A stretch of DNA of 13,811 nt. Source: an uncultured Bacteroides sp. (GTDB taxonomy: Bacteria > Bacteroidota > Bacteroidia > Bacteroidales > Bacteroidaceae). Below, one piece after another: positions 8,653 through 13,811 of the stretch. The notes below the pieces were generated by a model. It saw only the letters and a program-made list of their open reading frames with translations. It did not search any database and was not told the origin of the DNA. A program made the position numbers and the translations under genes. Each line of letters starts with the position of its first letter. Within the stretch, counting starts at the first letter, position 1. The stretch lies in the NCBI GenBank assembly GCA_900546645.1, contig URDR01000079.1, positions 1-13,811 of the forward strand, read 5' to 3'.

Positions 8653-9453
8653 ATGATGAAGAAACTTCAACATTTCTTTTCTTCGCGGAAGAGTTGGACC
8701 TTGCCCTATTTGATTTTTTCTGTAATATTTGTTCTGGTTCCATTGGTGTTAATCGTGGTTTATGCATTTACCGATGAGGTTGGACATCTTACATTGGCTA
8801 ATTTCCGTAAATTCTTTGCTCATCCGGAGGCTATAAATACGTTTGTTTATTCTATTGGAATAGCCATACTGACCACTATCGGATGTATCGTGTTGGGATA
8901 TCCGGCTGCATGGATTTTGAGCCGGAGCAATTCAAGCTATTCTAAAACCTTGATTATGCTGTTTATTCTGCCAATGTGGGTGAATATTCTGGTACGTACT
9001 TTAGCAACAGTGGCTTTATTTGATTTTTGCCGTTTGCCGTTGGGAGAGGGTGCGCTAATCTTTGGTATGATTTATAACTTCATTCCTTTTATGATTTATC
9101 CTATTTATAATACACTTCAGAAGATGGATAGAAGTTATATAGAAGCTGCGCAAGATTTGGGAGCGAGTTCGTTTCAGGTGTTCTGGAAAGTGGTCTTTCC
9201 GCTTTCTATGCCCGGAGTGGTCAGTGGAATTATGATGGTCTTTATGCCTACTATTTCCACCTTTGCCATAGCCGAACTGTTAACCATGAATAATATCAAG
9301 TTATTTGGTACCACCATTCAGGAAAATATCAATAATAGTTTGTGGAATTATGGCGCAGCTTTGTCATTGATTATGCTTTTCTTGATTGCTGCTACTTCTT
9401 TGTTTAGTTCGAATGAGAAAAGTGATTCTGAGAGAGGAGGTGGAGTATGGTAA
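8653..9453 (+). CDS. potB: Polyamine ABC transporter permease PotB
   Basis: Inner-membrane permease subunit of the polyamine importer, paired with PotC. Hydrophobic segments are seen at about 18-40, 63-90, 98-122, 132-152, 188-207 and 235-251, the usual six. The cytoplasmic EAA loop that docks on PotA is EAAQDLGASSFQVFWKV followed by VFPLSMPG (164-188), a very good match. Compared with my recollection of E. coli PotB, the stretch between the third and fourth helices (RTLATVALFDFCRLPLGEGALIFG) is shorter by roughly 15-20 residues. Start codons ATG 8653 and ATG 8656 are adjacent; either is possible. The 3' end overlaps potC by seven bases, suggesting translational coupling. Confidence 0.92.
   Translation: MMKKLQHFFSSRKSWTLPYLIFSVIFVLVPLVLIVVYAFTDEVGHLTLANFRKFFAHPEAINTFVYSIGIAILTTIGCIVLGYPAAWILSRSNSSYSKTLIMLFILPMWVNILVRTLATVALFDFCRLPLGEGALIFGMIYNFIPFMIYPIYNTLQKMDRSYIEAAQDLGASSFQVFWKVVFPLSMPGVVSGIMMVFMPTISTFAIAELLTMNNIKLFGTTIQENINNSLWNYGAALSLIMLFLIAATSLFSSNEKSDSERGGGVW
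9435..9440 (+). promoter_or_regulatory. Strong Shine-Dalgarno AGGAGG for potC inside the potB end
   Basis: AGGAGG (continuing GTGG) lies six bases before the potC ATG at 9447 and within the last codons of potB. Bacteroides genes usually lack a strong Shine-Dalgarno, so this nearly ideal one, joined to the ATGGTAA start/stop overlap, may support re-initiation. It also simply encodes the Arg-Gly-Gly-Gly end of PotB. Confidence 0.5.
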
Positions 9454-10235
9454 AGAAAATTATGATGCAGACTTATCTGTGGGTATTGCTTTTGCTGCTT
9501 TATGCTCCGATTGGAATTATTATTATTTATTCTTTTACTGAAGCAAAAGTATTGGGAAACTGGACTGGTTTTTCTTTAAATCTTTATGGTTCCTTATTGA
9601 ATACGGGAGCACATCATTCACTGATGAATGCTTGTATTAATACCATTGCCATTGCTCTGATTGCGGCAACAGCGTCTACACTTTTGGGAAGTATTGCTGC
9701 AATAGGCATTTTTAACTTGAAGGCCCGAAGTCGGAAGGCTGTAGGATTTATCAATACGATTCCTATCCTGAACGGAGATATTATTACAGGTATTTCACTG
9801 TTCCTGTTGTTTGTTTCATTAGGCATTACTCAAGGATTTACAACAGTGGTATTGGCGCATATTACATTTTGTACTCCTTACGTTGTACTGAGTGTATTGC
9901 CACGCTTGAAACAGATGAATCCGAATCTTTATGAAGCGGCTCTTGACCTGGGAGCAACTCCCATGCAGGCGCTCTGGAAGGTTATTATTCCTGAAATCCG
10001 TCCGGGAATGATTACGGGTTTCCTGTTGGCATTAACTATTTCAATTGATGATTTTGCCGTGACTGTGTTTACCATCGGTAATCAGGGACTTGAAACTCTT
10101 TCTACTTATATTTATGCCGATGCTCGTAAGGGAGGCCTTACTCCCGAACTTCGTCCGTTGTCGGCCATTATATTTATTGTCATATTGATATTATTGATTG
10201 TACTTAACCGCCGGGCGGATAAGGCTAAGAAGTAA
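9447..10235 (+). CDS. potC: Polyamine ABC transporter permease PotC
   Basis: Second inner-membrane permease of the importer. Hydrophobic stretches occur at about 9-30, 62-89, 100-125, 131-151, 187-211 and 237-254. The EAA loop is EAALDLGATPMQALWKV followed by IIPEIRPG (163-186). The segment LTISIDDFAVTVFTIG (196-211) matches the acidic DD-containing segment after the EAA loop in PotC proteins and separates it from PotB. The start ATGGTAA overlaps the potB stop by seven bases and has a strong Shine-Dalgarno. The 262-residue length is normal for PotC. potD starts 21 bases after its stop. Confidence 0.93.
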   Translation: MVKKIMMQTYLWVLLLLLYAPIGIIIIYSFTEAKVLGNWTGFSLNLYGSLLNTGAHHSLMNACINTIAIALIAATASTLLGSIAAIGIFNLKARSRKAVGFINTIPILNGDIITGISLFLLFVSLGITQGFTTVVLAHITFCTPYVVLSVLPRLKQMNPNLYEAALDLGATPMQALWKVIIPEIRPGMITGFLLALTISIDDFAVTVFTIGNQGLETLSTYIYADARKGGLTPELRPLSAIIFIVILILLIVLNRRADKAKK

Positions 10236-10256
10236 CGTGTAACAGAATAAAGCGGA

Positions 10257-11594
10257 ATGAGAAGACTGAATCTTTTTATAGTGACTTTGTTGGCATGTAT
10301 AGCTCTTTCTGGCTGCTATAACATGAGCGAGGAACGTGCGAATGTGCTGAAAATTTATAATTGGGCCGATTATATCGGTGAGGGAGTTTTAGAAGACTTC
10401 CAGGAATATTATAAAGAACAAACGGGCGAGGATATACGTATTGTATATCAGACATTCGATATTAATGAAATCATGCTTACCAAAATAGAAAAGGGACATG
10501 AAGATTTTGACGTGGTCTGCCCGTCTGAATATATCATTGAGCGTATGCTTCATAAAGGATTGCTCCTGCCTATTGATACCGTTTTTGCTCATTCGCCTAA
10601 TTACATGAAGGGAATCGCTCCTTTTATCCGTGAGCAAATTGATAAACTGACAGTAAAAGGACAGCGCCCGGCAAGCTCATATGCGGTGTGTTATATGTGG
10701 GGTACTGCCGGATTGCTTTACAATAAAAAATATGTAAGCGAAGAAGAACTGCATTCTTGGGGATGTCTGTGGAATCCGCATTTCTCCGGAAAAATATTGA
10801 TGAAAGATGCCTATCGTGACTCGTATGGAATGGCATTGCTTTACTCTCATCGGGAGGAATTGAAGCATGGCTCCAAGGCTGTATCAAAGCTGATGAATGA
10901 TTATTCACCGGCTGCGATGGATTCGGTTGAGAAATATCTGAAGTTACTCAAGCCGAATGTCGCAGGATGGGAGGCTGACTTCGGAAAAGAAATGATGACC
11001 AAGGGGAAAGCCTGGATTAACATGACTTGGAGTGGGGATGCTCAGTGGGCTATTGAGGAAGCTGCTTCTGTGGGGGTTGACTTGGCTTATACGGTTCCTG
11101 AAGAAGGAAGTAATGTGTGGTATGACGGTTGGGTGATTCCTAAATATGCTAAGAATGTCAAGGCAGCAAGCTATTTTATCAACTTCTTGTGCCGTCCGGA
11201 TATAGCTTTGCGCAATATGGAGGAAAACGGGTATGTCAGTTCAATCGGTTCGGCGGAAATTATGGAGGCATGTATTGATACGACTCTTTCCACATATGTA
11301 GATGCCAGCTATTTTTTCGGAGAGCAGGGAAAAAGAGTTCAGCTTCGTAATACGCAGTATCCCGACAAGTCGGTGATAAACCGCTGTGCCATGATACGTG
11401 ATTTTGGAGAGCATACGGTGAAGGTGCTTGAAATATGGTCGCGTGTGAAAGGAGATAATCTAAACAGCGGAATCGTAATTTTAATTTTGGTTGTAATAGG
11501 GGGATTATGTATTTGGCGTATTCATAATCTCTGGAAAGCACGGAGCCGGAAATCGGTTCAATATCGTAGGAGACGAGCTATTTCAAAAAAATAG
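10257..11594 (+). CDS. potD: Polyamine-binding lipoprotein PotD with C-terminal membrane anchor
   Basis: Substrate-binding component that hands spermidine/putrescine to PotBC. The N-terminus ends in the lipobox LSGC with the lipidated cysteine at residue 20. The binding-protein fold begins at LKIYNWADYI (31-40). Residues matching polyamine contacts I recall from E. coli PotD are Trp36, Tyr39, Ser90, Trp258, Trp288 and Asp290 (NVWYDGWVIP); the acidic pair near the D168/E171 position is altered (KDAYRDSYGMAL, with Asp188 retained). Unusually, residues about 404-420 (SGIVILILVVIGGLCIW) form a transmembrane helix followed by a strongly basic tail (WKARSRK to the end), which by the positive-inside rule should be cytoplasmic. 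The protein, 445 residues, is about 100 longer than E. coli PotD. Last gene of potABCD; no obvious terminator follows in the next 80 bases. Confidence 0.9.
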   Translation: MRRLNLFIVTLLACIALSGCYNMSEERANVLKIYNWADYIGEGVLEDFQEYYKEQTGEDIRIVYQTFDINEIMLTKIEKGHEDFDVVCPSEYIIERMLHKGLLLPIDTVFAHSPNYMKGIAPFIREQIDKLTVKGQRPASSYAVCYMWGTAGLLYNKKYVSEEELHSWGCLWNPHFSGKILMKDAYRDSYGMALLYSHREELKHGSKAVSKLMNDYSPAAMDSVEKYLKLLKPNVAGWEADFGKEMMTKGKAWINMTWSGDAQWAIEEAASVGVDLAYTVPEEGSNVWYDGWVIPKYAKNVKAASYFINFLCRPDIALRNMEENGYVSSIGSAEIMEACIDTTLSTYVDASYFFGEQGKRVQLRNTQYPDKSVINRCAMIRDFGEHTVKVLEIWSRVKGDNLNSGIVILILVVIGGLCIWRIHNLWKARSRKSVQYRRRRAISKK

Positions 11595-11676
11595 TTATTC
11601 ATAGAAAAGTAATCGTATTTACATCTTCCTGTAGTATGAAATGCGGACCTTTATGCAGGTTTTAAAAAAGAGTATT

Positions 11677-11868
11677 ATGGAAGTTATTTCAAGTAAATAC
11701 GTTGTTGAATGTTTGCCGGATGGTGAATATTATGCTTATCTGTTAAATTACAGCCAATGCAGTGCTTTTGGAGAAACAGTTGAAGAAGCTTTAGAGAATC
11801 TGGAACTCCAGGAAGAAGAGTTTTTTAACGAAATCGCATCGGTGTATGGGCTGGAAGATATGGCTTGA
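11677..11868 (+). CDS. Small HicB-like protein, no HicA partner
   Basis: A 63-residue protein resembling the partial RNase-H-like fold of HicB antitoxins: a strand pair (YVVECLPDGEYYAYLLNY), then the characteristic C-x(3)-G-E-T-V-E-E-A-L-E-N stretch (SAFGETVEEALENLEL), then an acidic helix. ATG 11677 is chosen because the conserved part begins right there; ATG 11641 would add 12 residues without family likeness. There is no DNA-binding domain after the HicB-like part and no HicA-like ORF (about 60 residues, basic, with a catalytic His) on either strand beside it. Its role is unknown; an orphan regulator or a domesticated antitoxin relative is inference. Same strand as the pot genes, 82 bases beyond potD, no separate promoter recognised. 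Confidence 0.7.
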   Translation: MEVISSKYVVECLPDGEYYAYLLNYSQCSAFGETVEEALENLELQEEEFFNEIASVYGLEDMA

Positions 11869-12039
11869 TAATCTGCCTGAAATCCATAGGGCTTGTATTG
11901 TTTGCTTTATTATGTTTCTTGTGTCAAGCTTGTCTCTTTTCTGCTTAGGTTTGCGCTTATACATGGCTGGACATTAGATGGGTGCGTTAAATATGCGAAA
12001 ATAATCAGAGACTGGCGATATTTTACCCGGAAAACTCGC

Positions 12040-12047
12040 TATTTTTG
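12040..12047 (+). promoter_or_regulatory. Candidate promoter for the DUF2027-Smr/thioesterase pair
   Basis: TATTTTTG is an exact TAnnTTTG match, 25 bases before the ATG at 12073, the spacing also seen at potA. No clear -33 element. The rest of the gap 11869-12072 is AT-rich with no convincing gene, terminator or RNA. Confidence 0.45.
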
Positions 12048-12072
12048 TGTAAAACTAATAAATGCAAGATAC

Positions 12073-13119
12073 ATGAAAATAGGAGATAAAGTTCGTTTCC
12101 TCAGTGAAGTAGGAGGAGGCATTGTAAGAGGCTTCCAAGGGAAGAATATCGCTCTGGTGGAAGATGAAGACGGTTTTGAAATTCCGATGCTTATCAATGA
12201 GTGTGTTGTAATACAGACTGATGATTATAATATTCCGTTGAAATCGGTAGCCAAGCCTGCTGTGCCGGAGCCGGAAGAAGAAGAGGAGGATAAACCGATA
12301 ACTTACCGGGCGCCTGAAATCAAGGGAAATGATAGGCTGAATGTCTTTTTGGCTTACGTTCCGCAAGATATAAAAGCAATATCTTCTACCGGCTTTGACG
12401 CTTATCTGGTGAATGACAGCAATTATTTTGTAGATTATCTTTATTTATCGGCGGAAGGTAAAAGCTGGACTTTACGTAGCCGGGGAACAGTCAAGCCGAA
12501 TATGAAGATGCATTTGGAGGAATTTTCCAAGGCAGACCTGAACGGGATGGAACATGTAGCTGTCCAGTTGTTGGCTTATAAAGATGACCGGACTTTCCTG
12601 ATGAAACAGGCGGTTTGTCAGGAAATACGTATTGACGTGGTAAAGTTTTATAAACTTCATACCTTTGAGTCGTCCGGCTTTTTTGAAGAACCTGCATTAA
12701 TTTATGATATTGTAAAAGATGACGAAACGGTGAAGCAGGTATTCGTTTCTGCCGATGATATTAAGGATGCCTTGTTACAGAAAAACACGACTGATCTTCC
12801 TAAGAAAATTCAGAAAAAGCAACAGCGGGTAAAAAATGATTTGGTAGAGGTGGATTTGCATATCCATGAACTGCTTGATGATACCACCGGAATGGGAAAT
12901 GCGGAGATGCTGGATTACCAGTTGGATGTATTCCGGAAGACCTTGGATGAGTACAAGGACAAGAAAGGTCAGAAAATCGTATTTATCCATGGAAAAGGCG
13001 ACGGAGTGCTGCGCCGGGCTATTTTGAATGAGCTGAAGCATAAGTATAAAACATATCGTAGCCAAGACGCTTCATTTAGGGAGTATGGCTTTGGCGCTAC
13101 AATGGTAACCGTGGGCTGA
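12073..13119 (+). CDS. DUF2027 domain protein with C-terminal Smr domain
   Basis: Protein of 348 residues from ATG 12073. An upstream in-frame start at 11893 would add 60 residues unlike the family and span the putative promoter, so it is rejected. The N-terminus MKIGDKVRFLSEVGGGIVRGF looks like a small beta-barrel (MutS2/KOW-like) module, followed by an acidic linker (PEPEEEEED, about 65-73). The central part (about 85-240) is the DUF2027 region. Residues about 255-348 are an Smr domain with its two hallmarks, Asp261-Leu-His263 and the glycine-rich H-G-K-G (306-309) followed by DGVLR. Smr domains are nucleases acting on DNA branches or on RNA (MutS2, SmrB), so nucleic-acid cleavage, perhaps in repair or ribosome rescue, is possible but unproven here. 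A thioesterase gene begins four bases after the stop. Confidence 0.9.
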   Translation: MKIGDKVRFLSEVGGGIVRGFQGKNIALVEDEDGFEIPMLINECVVIQTDDYNIPLKSVAKPAVPEPEEEEEDKPITYRAPEIKGNDRLNVFLAYVPQDIKAISSTGFDAYLVNDSNYFVDYLYLSAEGKSWTLRSRGTVKPNMKMHLEEFSKADLNGMEHVAVQLLAYKDDRTFLMKQAVCQEIRIDVVKFYKLHTFESSGFFEEPALIYDIVKDDETVKQVFVSADDIKDALLQKNTTDLPKKIQKKQQRVKNDLVEVDLHIHELLDDTTGMGNAEMLDYQLDVFRKTLDEYKDKKGQKIVFIHGKGDGVLRRAILNELKHKYKTYRSQDASFREYGFGATMVTVG

Positions 13120-13123
13120 GGAT

Positions 13124-13534
13124 ATGGGTACGTTGAAAGACCTGTTGGGAAATGACCATTTTGCTTCGGCTGCAGGCGTGGAACTTCTAGAGATTCAGCC
13201 GGGATATGCCAAGGCGCGCATGCTCATTACACCGAATCACCTGAATGCAGGAGGAGTGTGTCAGGGAGGTGCACTTTTTACCTTAGCCGATTTGGCGTTT
13301 GCTGCTGTGGCAAATAGTCATCAGAAACTGACGCTTTCGCTGAATGCACATATCACCTTTTTGCGTCCTGCGCGTGAAGGGTATGTATATGCTGAGGCTT
13401 TTGAAACGTTTAATCATGCCAAAGCTCCTTTTATTGAGGTAAGAATAACAGACGAAGAACAGTTGCTTGTTGCATTGTTTTCAAGTTCAGGTTATCGTAA
13501 AAGCGAAGAACTGGCAGTCGATTCTTTAGAGTGA
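13124..13534 (+). CDS. PaaI-type hotdog thioesterase
   Basis: Small cytoplasmic acyl-CoA thioesterase of the hotdog fold, 136 residues, the usual size. The active-site region is HLNAGGVCQGGALFTLAD (39-56): Asp56 sits on the central helix as the expected catalytic acid and Asn41 lies in the preceding loop. The usual HGG is QGG here (Gln47). LNAHITFLRPAREG is the following conserved beta strand. It resembles E. coli PaaI (phenylacetyl-CoA pathway), but no paa genes are present, so the substrate is open; DHNA-CoA hydrolysis in menaquinone synthesis or general CoA-ester housekeeping are alternatives. It is four bases from the DUF2027-Smr stop, so the two are probably co-transcribed. Confidence 0.88.
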   Translation: MGTLKDLLGNDHFASAAGVELLEIQPGYAKARMLITPNHLNAGGVCQGGALFTLADLAFAAVANSHQKLTLSLNAHITFLRPAREGYVYAEAFETFNHAKAPFIEVRITDEEQLLVALFSSSGYRKSEELAVDSLE

Positions 13535-13541
13535 AAAAAGG

Positions 13542-13676
13542 ATGAATCACAGGTACGAACAGAAATTGAGTACAGAGCCTATGCTGCCTTTAACCTTTAA
13601 AATGGCTTTACCGGCAGTGGCTGCTCAATTGGTAAACCTGCTTTATTGTGATAAAGAAGAGTTGATGGTGGATTGA
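13542..13676 (+). pseudogene. Remnant of a MATE-family efflux transporter (N-terminus only)
   Basis: A 44-codon frame starts eight bases after the thioesterase stop. Its first 35 residues read like the start of a MATE exporter: MNHRYEQKLSTEP, then FKMALPAVAAQLVNLLY, the usual first-helix sequence. In intact MATE proteins NIVDRIYIG-like residues follow; here the frame changes abruptly to CDKEELMVD and stops. No continuation is visible in any frame before the terminator, so nearly the whole gene (about 400 codons) appears deleted. Whether the small peptide is made is unknown; its position next to the thioesterase and the purine-rich AAAAAAGG just ahead would allow translation. Confidence 0.7.
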
Positions 13677-13720
13677 ATCGGTTGGGGAATTTACTCTGAT
13701 TTTTCAATTTTGCACAGCCG

Positions 13721-13764
13721 AAAAAATGCCTAAGCGTTTGTTTTAAAACGCTTAGGCATTTTTT
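13721..13764. terminator. Strong bidirectional terminator
   Basis: A perfect 19-pair stem: the left arm 13721-13739 begins with six A and contains TGCCTAAGCG; the right arm 13746-13764 contains CGCTTAGGCA and ends in T. The loop is six bases (GTTTTA). A run of eight T (13759-13766) follows the GC-rich core on the + strand, and the six A give the same on the minus strand. It should end the thioesterase transcript and that of a convergent gene. Confidence 0.92.
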
Positions 13765-13811
13765 TTATTTGCCTTGTCGTTTGGATTGAAACATCAAGGC
13801 GTATGCAATGT
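13765..13811 (-). CDS. Probable 3' end of a convergent gene (partial)
   Basis: On the minus strand one frame reads IAYALMFQSKRQGK and stops with TAA at 13767-13765, directly abutting the bidirectional terminator. A hydrophobic stretch followed by a basic tail would suit the C-terminus of a membrane protein. With only 14 codons in view this rests mainly on its placement beside the terminator; the product is not recognisable. Confidence 0.4.
   Translation of the reverse strand, partial: IAYALMFQSKRQGK

Noticed and set aside
11893..12072. 60-codon N-terminal extension of the DUF2027-Smr gene
   Set aside because: The extension is not family-like, spans the candidate promoter at 12040-12047, and the conserved domain begins exactly at ATG 12073.
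1..13811. CRISPR array, tRNA/rRNA gene, insertion sequence or integrase
   Set aside because: I saw no regularly spaced repeats, no tRNA-like cloverleaf, no terminal inverted repeats and no transposase or recombinase motifs on either strand.

Overview
The window looks like chromosomal DNA from a Bacteroidales gut bacterium, most likely Bacteroides or Phocaeicola. The evidence is a SusC/SusD outer-membrane pair, TonB-dependent receptors with plug and barrel layout, -7 promoter elements of the TAnnTTTG type, mostly weak Shine-Dalgarno signals, and a DUF2027-Smr protein, a combination I know only from this order. Species cannot be fixed from the sequence alone. All complete genes lie on the + strand.

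Left part (1-7045): the window opens inside a TonB-dependent receptor of the outer-membrane beta-barrel family, whose 5' end lies outside. After a gap of about 265 bases with a hairpin and candidate promoters come a full SusC-like porin and its SusD-like surface lipoprotein, closed by a clear hairpin terminator. No glycosidase, peptidase, sigma/anti-sigma pair or hybrid sensor accompanies the pair, so its nutrient cannot be read from context.

Middle part (7046-11594): a short regulatory region with a good Bacteroides-type promoter and a tandem repeat precedes a compact potABCD operon encoding a polyamine (spermidine/putrescine) ABC importer: ATPase, two permeases and a binding lipoprotein. 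PotA carries a duplicated C-terminal regulatory domain. PotD has both a lipoprotein signal and a C-terminal transmembrane helix, so it is probably tethered to the inner membrane at both ends.

Right part (11595-13811): a small HicB-like protein without a HicA partner, then a DUF2027-Smr gene and a PaaI-type hotdog thioesterase four bases apart. These are followed by a 44-codon remnant of a MATE efflux gene, a strong symmetrical terminator, and probably the last codons of a convergent minus-strand gene.

I found no evidence for a wholly new system. The points most worth a second look are the PotA domain duplication, the doubly anchored PotD, the MATE remnant and the orphan HicB-like protein.
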